Of a DNA stretch of 64,000 nt, positions 35,908-45,051 are shown piece by piece. This DNA is from Chroococcidiopsis sp. CCMEE 29 (GTDB taxonomy: Bacteria > Cyanobacteriota > Cyanobacteriia > Cyanobacteriales > Chroococcidiopsidaceae). The notes under the pieces were generated by a model. It searched no databases. It was not told where the DNA came from and saw only the letters and a program-made list of their open reading frames with translations. Position 1 is the stretch's first letter. Each line of letters begins with the position of its first letter. A program made the position numbers and the translations under genes. The stretch is from NCBI RefSeq assembly GCF_023558375.1, contig NZ_CP083761.1, positions 5,652,411-5,716,410 of the forward strand. The letters are read 5' to 3'.

Positions 35908-37100
35908 TACTCCCTTCCCGCTACAAGATGACCTAAGCGGCTAAACCCCATATATGTTGCAGTGTCTTCTGAATCTGCTCGGGGTTTGAAGTTGACGAGA
36001 GCACATCTGCTGTTCCAAATTTTCCTTGATTTGTTCCAGGGTCCAATTCAGCGGATGGTGATGCAGAATCTGTAATCGAATTTGATGAATCAGGTATTCT
36101 GCCAAATTGAAGTCCGGTGAATAGGGCGGTAAGTCGATGAAGTGCAGCTCGATTTTACTCTCAACTCCCTGCTGTTGCAGCAACGTCGCCAGAGCTTGTC
36201 GCATCTTGCGTTTATGCGTCCTGCAATTGTCCAAAATGATGCTGAGCTTGCTATAGCCTTGCTCGGCTGTTTTGACGACCAACTGCGCCAAGTAGCCTGC
36301 GATGTCTTCGGCTTTGGCTTGCTCCTTGAGTTGTAAGTCGGTCTGTCCGGTGAGGGCGTCCACGGCTAACAAACCATTGCATCGTCTGCGATGCCGTTCA
36401 TTGCTTTTGACCTGCGGACGACTGTTACGGGGTGCCCAAGCATAAAACATCGTGGGTCGCTCACACACGGAAAACTCGTCATAGAACACTATCTTTTCTT
36501 GGGCAGAGCAATATTCCAGTTTTTTTGACCTGCTGCACAAAGGCTTGCTGCTGCATTGGCTCAGCATTGGCATAATCGCGATGTACCTTCTGATAGGACA
36601 CTCCCAACTCGTCAAGGATTTCATAAATCCGACTATCTTTGAGCGAGATCTGCCATCGTTGTTGGAGCACCTGGCTCATCAGTTGGCCTGTCTAAATCGC
36701 TTTGTCGATGCCATAGTCTCTGGGCGATTGTTCCAACACCATGCGTTTGAATTCTTGCTGTTGTTCGACCCCAAGGTGTGAGGCAACTTGATGGGTAATT
36801 GGTTGGGTCAGCCCTTCGAGTCCTTCCATCAAATACTGGTCAATCCAACGGCTAAGGGTTCTGTCGCTACATCCTACTTGCTGACTCACCTCAGCTCGGC
36901 TGTGTCCGTCCCAAAGGGCTTTAACAGCTTTGAGTTTCTTACGAATATACTCTTGCTGGTGTTTGTAGTAGAGCTTCTGCCACAGGTTTCGCTCTTGAAC
37001 CTGTTGCTGCACCTTTTGCGTTTTGCTGACCATGATTAAGTAGAGAGAGCCTTAGCTCTACCCTACTCCAAATCAGTCATTTTATGACGGGAAGGGAGTA
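35908..37100 (-). mobile_element. IS630 / Tc1-mariner-type element, inactive
   Basis: TACTCCCTTCCCG (35908-35920) and CGGGAAGGGAGTA (37088-37100) are perfect inverted copies including the flanking TA, the IS630 target duplication. Similarity continues inward for about 15 more bases. The internal transposase has a nonsense codon and a frameshift. Confidence 0.85.
35941..37033 (-). pseudogene. IS630-family transposase, two defects
   Basis: Reading right to left, 37033-36692 encodes the HTH part (GHSRAEVSQQVGCSDRTLSR) ending DYGIDKAI at an in-frame TAG (36692-36694). The same frame goes on TGQLMSQVLQQRW to about 36520. There the frame must shift to continue as EYCSAQEKIVFYDEFSVCER, at a run of seven T (36519-36525). 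The DDE part is present: VFYDEFS, IILDNCRTHK, LPPYSPDFNLAEYL. The first probable change is TGG to TAG. Confidence 0.85.
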
Positions 37101-37136
37101 AAACGGCGCTAAGAAATAGCTTAAAATAAGCGTAAA

Positions 37137-37580
37137 ATGGGAGTAAGACTTAGAACCTTGTGCTTCAGCAGCCTTCTTGTAGTAGTAATTCCGCTGCTGC
37201 TAGCTTGTTCAACAAATATGGCTGTGTTTTCGGATGACAATCCTGGTCAGGAGCAAACTGTTATGGCAACTTACGATCCAAATCAACCTGTCTCTTCAAA
37301 TGAGGATGCTGCTCAGGGGTCAACTGTTTCTGCAACAGGAGAAAAGATGGTTATCGAAGGCAAGATTGTCGAGGTCATGGAGAGTTGGCCTTTGCAGTTG
37401 GTGGTGGAGACGCAGAGCGGTCGTTATTATGTAGAACTTGTACCAGAAACAACGATCGCTCAGCAGGGGCAGAAGGTTGACCAAGGAAATTTGAAGGCTG
37501 GTCTACAAGTTCAGCTTGAAGGTCAGCGTTCTGGTTCAAGCCAGTTAGCAATGACAGCACAAGTCATTGAAATCAAATAA
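37137..37580 (+). CDS. Putative lipoprotein with OB-fold-like domain
   Basis: A 147-residue protein with basic N-terminus, hydrophobic LCFSSLLVVVIPLLLAC and a lipobox Cys at about residue 24. A low-complexity region follows, then KMVIEGKIVEVMESWPLQLV up to AMTAQVIEIK, which looks like a small beta-barrel (DUF5666-like). Function unknown. It lies between two dead IS elements. Confidence 0.65.
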   Translation: MGVRLRTLCFSSLLVVVIPLLLACSTNMAVFSDDNPGQEQTVMATYDPNQPVSSNEDAAQGSTVSATGEKMVIEGKIVEVMESWPLQLVVETQSGRYYVELVPETTIAQQGQKVDQGNLKAGLQVQLEGQRSGSSQLAMTAQVIEIK

Positions 37581-37716
37581 AAAAGCTTTTCTGGAAGCTG
37601 GCGGGCAAACCTTGTCTGACATGTCCAATAGAAACGATCAGTTGATATTGAACCTTAAATTGGAGCTTCATCACAAATAACACTCAGGTATTCGTAGCGA
37701 TCTGCGAAGGCGCATC

Positions 37717-38546
37717 GGTTGTGTCGCAAAAAGTGAAGATGGTAGGGGAGGGAAGCTTTGTCGTTGATGATCGGCTTCCTATGTCCACCCCACCTGTATT
37801 TAAATGGCGTCATTTTCAGTCGGACATCATTCTGTTGAATGTGCGCTGGTACTGTCGATATGCGCTTTCCTATCGAAACTTGGAACAGATGATGCAGGAA
37901 CGAGGCGTCAAGGTGGACCATTCGACGTTGAATCGCTGGGTGCTTAAATATGCTCCCGAGCTGGACAAGCGGATTCGTCCTCACCTGAAGCAAACGAGCC
38001 ACTCGTGGCGAGTGGATGAAACCTATATCAAAGTTAAGGGAGCCTGGAAGTATCTGTATCGAGCGGTCGATTCAGACGGTAATCCCCTAGATTTTCTGCT
38101 CAGCGCCAAGCGCGATGCGAGAGCAGCCAAACGGTTCTTGCATAAAATGCTGAATGCTGTTCACACTCAAACTCCAAGAGTACTCAACGTAGATAAGAAT
38201 GCAGCGTATCCTCCTGCTATCGATAGAACTTAAAGCTGACGAACACCTGCCCGAAACCACAAAACTAAGACAGGTGAAGTATTTAAACAACCGAGTGGAG
38301 CAAGACCACCGATTCATCAAACGATTGACAAAACCGGGAATGGGATTTGGTTCATTCAACACGGCACGACGAACCTTGAGGAGCTTTGAGGCAATGAACA
38401 TGATTCGCAAAGGGCAAGTTCAAGACTTTGAAAAAGGCGATGTGCGAGCATCAATAGAGTTAGTGTCTCAACTTTTCAGAATTGCCCAATAAGACATAGA
38501 GATTGAGAAGGATTGCCTGTCCTCAAATCGTTTTTGCGACACAACC
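37717..38546 (+). mobile_element. IS6-family insertion sequence, inactive
   Basis: Perfect 16-base terminal inverted repeats GGTTGTGTCGCAAAAA (37717-37732) and TTTTTGCGACACAACC (38531-38546). The 830-bp length and single transposase are typical for IS6/IS26. I see no matching 8-base target duplication at the flanks. Confidence 0.88.
37781..38492 (+). pseudogene. IS6-family transposase with a single-base insertion
   Basis: The first part reads ALSYRNLEQMMQERGVKVDH, SWRVDETYIKVKGAWKYLYR and LNVDKNAAYPPAID, then runs into a stop. The other frame continues ELKADEHLPETTKLRQVKYL and EQDHRFIKRLTKPGMGFGSF to RIAQ. An extra A at about 38225 (GAT-A-GAA) explains the break; without it the protein would be complete with D, D and E catalytic residues. 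Confidence 0.88.
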
Positions 38547-39677
38547 CATAAAGGGGCCTGGTCTGAATCAAGAGATTAACACAGCGAGAGAGAAAATCAT
38601 CCCCTGCCCAAGTGGGTTTACTCTGGAGACTCATAGCATAACAACATAGTCAGAACGCTCCTTATTGTAAAAGTTTTTCACCTGTAAATTATCCGTTGAT
38701 TGTGGTTAAACTGAGAAATTTGGCAAGAGGGGCGAGAGCAAGCGTCGTTAGAAAGGGTTCACTCTGAAAGCAATAGTGGAGATTGTGGTTCGAGATGAAG
38801 CGGGGAGCAGTTGCACATTTAACTAATGTTTTCAGTTTTTACCTCTTTAGGTATATTCTGTACTTAAAGCCTTTATAATAAAATTTCAAATTTTGTCTTT
38901 TAGCTTTTATTTTCTTTTCAATTCAGCTCTCGCTTTCATATCCTCATGAATGATTCGAGTTTCAAAGAAGGATAGCCGCGAGTAGTGCTAAACACAGACA
39001 AAGATTACACATAAAACAGACATAAGATATACAATCCAGACGCTTCAAGAGCTAATTTTATTTGTTAAGCTCTTGAGCAGTGGATTGTTAAACAAAATTA
39101 ACAAGCCCGGTTCTAAAAGCTCGCTCAAAGCAATTCTGGTCTGAAGCAAAACCCAATGAAGCACAATGATAGCTGAGTGGCAATCTGAACATAAAGAGAT
39201 CAATTCCTCATAGCAACTGCTTTAGTTTTATAGATTGCTAACTACGGGCTGTAGAAATTTTCCTATTAAAGGATAGGAGTGTTTTGGCAATGGCTTGCAC
39301 AGAACTATAGCCTCTAAATTTGGCTTATTTAGAAATAATACAGCCTTCTTTGATGCCAAAAGTTTCTATAATTTTGCCAATTCTATTTTGGAACATTAGC
39401 TAAGTTACGTCCCACCTTGGAATTAATTTGGAGGCCAATTACTCAAGTTAGCTTAAGCCGACTCCAAGACATGAATTTTAGTCCGTTTCAGCGGAATTAT
39501 GCTACGAGCCTGGAACTTTATTTCTGGGTAGAACAAGGGTTTGAAGCAAATTTGAATTCTACAAATTCTACAAAAATGTGGGTGACGACAAGGACTAAAC
39601 TCGACGGTTTCAAACCGTCTGATAGGCGGATTCGCTCTAACCCCAATCCAAAATCGTTTCGGTGAACTGACGTGTTG
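38547..39677. other. A/T-rich 1.1-kb spacer upstream of the scytonemin regulator
   Basis: No gene is supported in either strand. There is an imperfect hairpin at 39042-39079 (CTTCAAGAGCTAA and TTAAGCTCTTGAG). Short ORFs such as 39417-39665 lack any protein-like pattern. The sensor kinase that partners the regulator in Nostoc is not here; this stretch may be the decayed site or a long regulatory region. Confidence 0.45.
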
Positions 39678-40487
39678 ATGGCAGAAAAGACAGTGAAAAA
39701 AATTCTGGTGATTGAAGACAACGCAAAAACCCGAAACCTTTTTCTAAGATGTCTTAAATCTGAAGGTTTCTACCCTATCGGTGCTGAAGACGGTATTGTT
39801 GGACTCGAAAGGTTACAGGAAAATACACCTGATTTGATCATTTGCGACATTAAGATGCCGAAACTTGATGGTTACGGCGTTGTGACTAAGCTGCGTCAGG
39901 ACCCTGTCACAGCAGTTATCCCCTTTATTTTTGTCACTGGCAGGGCAACTCGGACTGATATCCGCAAAGGAATGGAACTGGGAGCAGATGACTATCTTAC
40001 TAAACCCTGTACGTTTAAGGAGTTACTGGCGACGATCGCAGTTCAACTGGAAAAGCAGGCTAACCTCCGCCAATGGTATGGTGCAGAGTCGCAGCAAGTA
40101 CCAGAACAATCGTCTACTGATCCTACTTCGTTGATAGCTTCAAATTCAATTTTTCCTGCTTGCCCGCAAATGTCTGAGGTCTTCCGGTTCATTGAATCCT
40201 TTTATAATCAACCGATTACCCTCTGCGATGTAGCGCAAGCAGTTGGTTACTCTCCAGCTTACCTAACCAACCTGATGCGACAGCAAACTGGAAAGAGCGT
40301 GCACCGCTGGATTGTCGAGCGGCGGATGACACAGGCCCACTCGTTACTTTTAGAAACCGAACAGGCAGTCAATCAGATTGCTGAGGCAGTCGGCTATCAA
40401 GATGCATGTCATTTCAGTCGCTATTTTCGCCAACTTTACGGGACAAGTCCTCAAGCGTGGAGAAGCGCGCGTCGCCGCATAGCTTAG
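39678..40487 (+). CDS. Response regulator with AraC-type output domain (likely scytonemin regulator)
   Basis: From ATG 39678 (269 aa), MAEKTVKKILVIEDNAKTRN opens a receiver domain with phosphoacceptor Asp in LIICDIKMPKLDGYG and Lys in DDYLTKPCTF. The AraC HTH pair is at about 170-265 (ITLCDVAQAVGYSPAYLTNL; NQIAEAVGYQDACHFSRYFR). The scytonemin loci of Nostoc have a two-component system upstream, and this gene holds that place and strand. The kinase is missing from the window. It probably activates scy genes under UV-A. Confidence 0.85.
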   Translation: MAEKTVKKILVIEDNAKTRNLFLRCLKSEGFYPIGAEDGIVGLERLQENTPDLIICDIKMPKLDGYGVVTKLRQDPVTAVIPFIFVTGRATRTDIRKGMELGADDYLTKPCTFKELLATIAVQLEKQANLRQWYGAESQQVPEQSSTDPTSLIASNSIFPACPQMSEVFRFIESFYNQPITLCDVAQAVGYSPAYLTNLMRQQTGKSVHRWIVERRMTQAHSLLLETEQAVNQIAEAVGYQDACHFSRYFRQLYGTSPQAWRSARRRIA

Positions 40488-41047
40488 CTACCAATTTTGG
40501 ATTTTAGATTTTGGATTGAATTTTCTCCCCCTGCTCTGCCCTAACAGGCAAATTAGATGTTTAACAGCTTAGATATCTGTAGTCTGTTTAGCCGAAAACG
40601 GTAGGAAAAACAAGATCGAAAGAATTGACAAAGCCATCAAAAAATTGTTCATTGCAGTCTCTTCTTAAATTTTATTAATCTCTCTGTTTAGAGACTGTTG
40701 AATTTATTTTGGTTTTGCCTTCAAAGCCTTTGGTCTAAACGCCATAGAACAACCTACAAATTCACGACTGTGTAAGGTCAATTTTGGTTTAAAGGACCCG
40801 CGATTGGCAGATTTTGTCGAACATGATTTCTCTTCAATCCGACTGCCTATTATTAATCTGGTCACTTTCAATAAAGGATTTTCTGCAAAAACCGGCAATG
40901 AAATTCTTAATTTCATTTGAGCTCTATTCGCAACTGCAACAGAAACGAAATCTTAGACATTACATATTTTCACAGCAGTGAATCCAAGCGAGGCTTCAAT
41001 CAGCGCCCTGACGCAACCAGTGAAATTTTGAGAACTACCGAAAGGCA
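40488..41047. promoter_or_regulatory. scyA upstream region
   Basis: 560 bases between the regulator and scyA. The left end has the TTTTGGA/TTTTAGA repeat (40494-40518). The rest is A/T-rich and should include the scy promoter, but no operator repeat stands out to me. A minus-strand 70-codon ORF at 40704-40916 is not supported. Confidence 0.4.
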
Positions 41048-42907
41048 ATGACTGAAAACTATACTCGATCAACCGCTCCAATCAGCACTGAACCCTACTT
41101 CGTAGAATCTGCGTCATTAGCTGATCCTAGTTACGACTACCAACTCGATGACCTAGAAAACGATACGGACGGTCAGCTAGACAAAGACTCACATCTAGTG
41201 CCGCTATCGCTCTCAGTCTCTGAGGCGATCGCTCAGATGCTGGCAGAGTTAGGAATCAGCTACGCCTTTGGTGTCTCCGGGGGAGCAATGGCAACACTGT
41301 GGGGTGCGCTGTCTAATAGCCCCATCAAGGTGGTTCACTGTCGCCATGAAGGAGGAGCGGCCTTTGCAGCGGTCGAGGCATACTTCGCTAGTAACCGTCC
41401 TGTAGTGGCGTTCACCACAGCAGGTCCAGGTCTCACTAACTCGCTGACTGGATTATTTGCGGCGCGGGATGAAGGCGCAAAGGTGGTTTTACTGTCAGCT
41501 TGCACCTCAGCCCCGCAGCGCGGTCGGTGGGCTATTCAGGAAACCAGCACCTATACATTACCAAGCTCAGGGGTTTTTACCTCAGGAGCATTATTCAATT
41601 ATGCAACCACCGTCGAGTCAGCAGAGCAACTGCCACAGATTTTTCGCAGTCTCGCCCTTGGTCTTTCACAAGCCGGTGGCTTCGTTGCCCATTTGAGTAT
41701 TCCCACGGGGGTTCAGACAAGTTCACTCAATATATCGCTGCCTCGGCTAGATCTTTCTCATTCTCTGGCAACGCCTAGTGAGGAAACGATCTCGAAATGC
41801 GTTCAGTTGCTATCTGAAGGACCATTCGCCATCTGGGTCGGCTTTGGTGCGCGGGATGCTGCCGAGGAGATCCGCTCCTTAGCTGAGAGAACTGGAGCAG
41901 CAGTCATGTGTTCGCCGCGTGGCAAAGGTATCTTTCCCGAAAACCATCCTCAGTTTGTGGGTGTCACAGGCTTGGGCGGTCATGCTTCGGTGATGAAATA
42001 TATGCAGGAGCAGCCTCCATTACGCACGTTAGTACTGGGGACGCGGCTAGGTGAACCTACTTCCTTCTGGAGTTCCTCAATGGTTCCCCCAGGAGGATTC
42101 GTGCATGTTGACATTGATCCAAAAGTGCCAGGCGTTGCGTATCCGGCTGCAGAAACCCTTCCGATTCAGTCTGATGTGAGAATGTTTCTAAAGGCGCTGC
42201 TAAAGCATTTTCCAGAATCTCCAGGGTCAACAACCCCGTCGCTGCCTCATCCTGAACGTGAGCCAATCAATCCTGGCAGCGACCTAGTGCGACCTGAGGT
42301 GCTGATGGATGCAATTCAACGAGCGATCGTTGAAGGCAGCGATGCAGTGGTTCTAGCTGAGTCGGGTAACTCGTTTACTTGGGCAACTCACCTGCTGCGA
42401 ATTGATCGACCGAATCGTTACCGGGTCAGCACTGGAGTCGGCTCGATGGGTCATATGGTTGCGGGTGTAGTAGGTGCTGCTCAAGCACGGCATGGCAAAG
42501 CCGTCGCCATCGTCGGGGATGGGTCGATGCTAATGAACAGCGAGATCAGCACGGCAGTGAAATATCAAATTCCTGCCGTTTGGATTGTACTCAACGACGC
42601 GCGCTACAACATGTGCCACCAAGGAATGTCGATGCTGGGACTTCAGGGTGCAGATGCGACAATTCCACAGGCAGATTTTGTCATGATTGCTTGCGGGATG
42701 GGAGCTGTAGGTATCCGCGTTGAAAGAGAGTCTGATGTTCAAGCGGCGCTGGAGGCAGCGATCGCCTCACCCGTCCCGTTCGTTCTAGACGTAATTATTG
42801 ACCCGACTCCACTGGCACCTTCCGGAGCACGTAATAAGAGTTTGCAAGCCCAAGGAGTCACATCAAGTCCAGCTAAGAAAAAACAAGTTTCATTCCCAAT
42901 GGTTTAG
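41048..42907 (+). CDS. scyA: ScyA, ThDP-dependent acyloin synthase of scytonemin pathway
   Basis: A 619-residue member of the acetolactate-synthase superfamily. The catalytic Glu lies in VVHCRHEGGAAFAAVEAYFA, and the ThDP/Mg motif in VGDGSMLMNSEISTAVKYQI, VLNDARYN. About 50 acidic residues precede the first domain (PLSLSVSEAIAQMLAELGIS). In Nostoc punctiforme ScyA couples indole-3-pyruvate with p-hydroxyphenylpyruvate to a beta-ketoacid. The gene starts the scyABC run, with scyB 23 bases on. Assignment rests on this context as well as family; by sequence alone it could be mistaken for IlvB. Confidence 0.92.
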   Translation: MTENYTRSTAPISTEPYFVESASLADPSYDYQLDDLENDTDGQLDKDSHLVPLSLSVSEAIAQMLAELGISYAFGVSGGAMATLWGALSNSPIKVVHCRHEGGAAFAAVEAYFASNRPVVAFTTAGPGLTNSLTGLFAARDEGAKVVLLSACTSAPQRGRWAIQETSTYTLPSSGVFTSGALFNYATTVESAEQLPQIFRSLALGLSQAGGFVAHLSIPTGVQTSSLNISLPRLDLSHSLATPSEETISKCVQLLSEGPFAIWVGFGARDAAEEIRSLAERTGAAVMCSPRGKGIFPENHPQFVGVTGLGGHASVMKYMQEQPPLRTLVLGTRLGEPTSFWSSSMVPPGGFVHVDIDPKVPGVAYPAAETLPIQSDVRMFLKALLKHFPESPGSTTPSLPHPEREPINPGSDLVRPEVLMDAIQRAIVEGSDAVVLAESGNSFTWATHLLRIDRPNRYRVSTGVGSMGHMVAGVVGAAQARHGKAVAIVGDGSMLMNSEISTAVKYQIPAVWIVLNDARYNMCHQGMSMLGLQGADATIPQADFVMIACGMGAVGIRVERESDVQAALEAAIASPVPFVLDVIIDPTPLAPSGARNKSLQAQGVTSSPAKKKQVSFPMV

Positions 42908-42930
42908 TTGAGCAGTGTTAGGAGATTTGC

Positions 42931-43989
42931 GTGAAGCTGTTTGAGACTGTCAAAGAAATGGGTCATGAGCAAGTTCTATTCTGCCATGACAAAGATTTAG
43001 ATTTTAAAGCGATTATCGCGCTACATGATACAAGCTTGGGTCCAGCAATGGGCGCTACACGTCTATGGTCTTACGCCAGCGAGCAAGATGCTTTGCGAGA
43101 CGTTCTTCGTCTCAGTCGCGGAATGACCTATAAGGCTGCCTGTGCAAATATTCCTGTAGGTGGGGGAAAAGCAGTAATTATTGCTAATCCTGATAATAAA
43201 ACAGATGAAATGCTCAGAGCCTATGGACGTTTTGTCAATAGTCTCAAGGGACGTTTTATTACAGGTCAAGATGTAAATATTACTCCTCAAGATGTTAGTA
43301 CAATCCGCCAAGAAACTAACTATGTAGTAGGCGTAGAAGAAAAGTCTGGTGGACCAGCTCCGATAACAGCAATGGGAGTGTTTTTAGGAGTAAAAGCTGC
43401 TGTAGAATTTCGTTTAAATAAAACAGATGTTGCAGGAATAAAAGTTGCAGTCCAAGGGTTAGGAAACGTTGGCAAAAATCTCTGCAAGCACTTGCACGAA
43501 AACGGAGCAAAACTTTTTGTTACTGATATAAGTAGAGAGAAAACTGACGAAATTAAATGCCTTTATGGGGCAACTGTTGTAGAACCCAACGAAATTTACT
43601 CCCTTGATGTTGATATTTTTTCTCCTTGTGCTCTAGGAGGAATTCTTAATAGCGCCACAATTCCTCAAATTAAAGCTTCAATTGTTGCTGGCGCTGCTAA
43701 TAATCAGCTAGAAGATGAAGTGCTTCACGGCAAGATACTGGAAGCAAAAAGAATTTTATATTGTCCGGATTATGTAATTAATGCAGGAGGTTTGATCAAT
43801 GTTTACAACGAAATGATTGGCTATGACGAAGAAAGAGCTTTTCAACAATTAAATAACATTCATGACACTCTGTTGGAGATTTTTAGCAGAGCTCAAAAGC
43901 AAGAAATAACGACTCATGAGGCTTCTAAACGCCTAGCAGAGGATCGAATTTTGAAAGCTAAACATCTTAAAGCTATGGCTTTGGCGTAA
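42931..43989 (+). CDS. scyB: ScyB, tryptophan dehydrogenase (Glu/Leu/Phe/Val dehydrogenase family)
   Basis: 352 residues from GTG 42931. It has MGATRLWSYASEQDALRDVL, the Lys-containing GGGKAVIIANPD, and the Rossmann motif VAVQGLGNVGKNLCKHLHEN. In scytonemin producers ScyB oxidatively deaminates L-tryptophan to indole-3-pyruvate with NAD. The G+C content is lower than that of scyA. It is tightly spaced with scyA and scyC. Confidence 0.93.
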   Translation: MKLFETVKEMGHEQVLFCHDKDLDFKAIIALHDTSLGPAMGATRLWSYASEQDALRDVLRLSRGMTYKAACANIPVGGGKAVIIANPDNKTDEMLRAYGRFVNSLKGRFITGQDVNITPQDVSTIRQETNYVVGVEEKSGGPAPITAMGVFLGVKAAVEFRLNKTDVAGIKVAVQGLGNVGKNLCKHLHENGAKLFVTDISREKTDEIKCLYGATVVEPNEIYSLDVDIFSPCALGGILNSATIPQIKASIVAGAANNQLEDEVLHGKILEAKRILYCPDYVINAGGLINVYNEMIGYDEERAFQQLNNIHDTLLEIFSRAQKQEITTHEASKRLAEDRILKAKHLKAMALA

Positions 43990-44004
43990 TTGAAGGAGTT
44001 ACCA

Positions 44005-44949
44005 GTGGAAAGAAATACGTTTGCTACGTCTGCCTATATAGCAACTTCGCCGGAAATCGCCTTTGATTACCTTTGCGAGTTGAAAAATTTGGATGAGTGG
44101 ACTTTATTTAGCCGGATGATAGAGCAGGTAGACGAAAATACCTGGCTGGGAACTGCCTCTGGCTATCAGCGAAATCTCTACTATCACGTGAGAAAGATTG
44201 AGAACTCACAGTTCTCTGGCATTGAGTGGCATTGTGGATTCGAGTATCAGAAGTACTTCCAGGTCTACCCTGTGCTGCTTTTCCCTCCTAACTACATAGA
44301 ACCTGGTTCGGATGAAGCGGGAGTCTACTTCCATTGGCTCAGCTTTGTCGATCCAGACCGACGGACGCCAATGATCATGGAGGGAATTCACACTGTACAT
44401 ACTTCCGAATGTCGTTCGCTCAAAGCGATTTTGGAACGCAAAGCAGGTTGCAAGGAAGCACTGCAGGGCCGGTACAAGATTGAAACTGACACGATCTACA
44501 TTGATGCTCCCATCGATTTAGCGATCGCCTACTTGCAAGATCTGCGAAATATTAATGAATGGGCGCACTTGCTGCGACCGCAGGGCGAGATTGGTTCTCA
44601 CTCGGGTGAATTTCTCGATGAATATGACCAAAAGGTAAAAGTTACATTCCGGACGCACGATCTGAGTAACTACTACCTGATTGAACAGGATTACTTCTAT
44701 CCCGACTACGGATTTATCCAGCGCTGCCCCGTCATTCTTATCCCCTGCTCATATGCTTTCGGCAACTCGTCCGCCCGTGGTTGCATCCAGCACCGGCTCT
44801 CATTCTGGCTAATAGATAAGCCACTCCGCCACGGCAAACTTCAGCTAGAGGATTTTGGTGCCGAAAGTATGAATATCAAGCGGATGCTTGAGGCGAAGGC
44901 AGGTAATTTGGAAACCTTTGCCCGTGGGATGAGCTATGTTGCCACTTAG
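44005..44949 (+). CDS. scyC: ScyC, scytonemin cyclase
   Basis: I prefer GTG 44005 because AAGGAG lies 6-7 bases upstream; the longer frame starts at a TTG right after the scyB stop. The 314-residue protein has two similar halves, each a SRPBCC-like fold: ATSPEIAFDYLCELKNLDEW at the start and YIDAPIDLAIAYLQDLRNIN later. In Nostoc ScyC cyclises and decarboxylates the ScyA product to the tricyclic ketone. The scyB-scyC overlap region implies coupled translation. Confidence 0.92.
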   Translation: MERNTFATSAYIATSPEIAFDYLCELKNLDEWTLFSRMIEQVDENTWLGTASGYQRNLYYHVRKIENSQFSGIEWHCGFEYQKYFQVYPVLLFPPNYIEPGSDEAGVYFHWLSFVDPDRRTPMIMEGIHTVHTSECRSLKAILERKAGCKEALQGRYKIETDTIYIDAPIDLAIAYLQDLRNINEWAHLLRPQGEIGSHSGEFLDEYDQKVKVTFRTHDLSNYYLIEQDYFYPDYGFIQRCPVILIPCSYAFGNSSARGCIQHRLSFWLIDKPLRHGKLQLEDFGAESMNIKRMLEAKAGNLETFARGMSYVAT

Positions 44950-45051
44950 CCTGGGTGCAGTAGAAGGTCTGTAGCTTTACTACGACTCAATCACAGCAAG
45001 TTTACGCAGCGGAATTTTATCAATTAATGGTATTAGACGGGATTTCATCTA

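Noticed and set aside
39417..39665. 82-codon ORF before the response regulator
   Set aside because: Low-complexity reading (NSTNSTK, many Arg/Asn) with no family pattern and no ribosome-binding site; not a kinase remnant.
40704..40916. Minus-strand 70-codon ORF upstream of scyA
   Set aside because: No ribosome-binding site, no recognisable pattern, and it would occupy the likely scy promoter.
41048..42907. Annotating this ORF as IlvB, paired with ilvN at 27202
   Set aside because: It lies directly before scyB-scyC and far from ilvN, and has an acidic N-terminal extension; ScyA is the better call.
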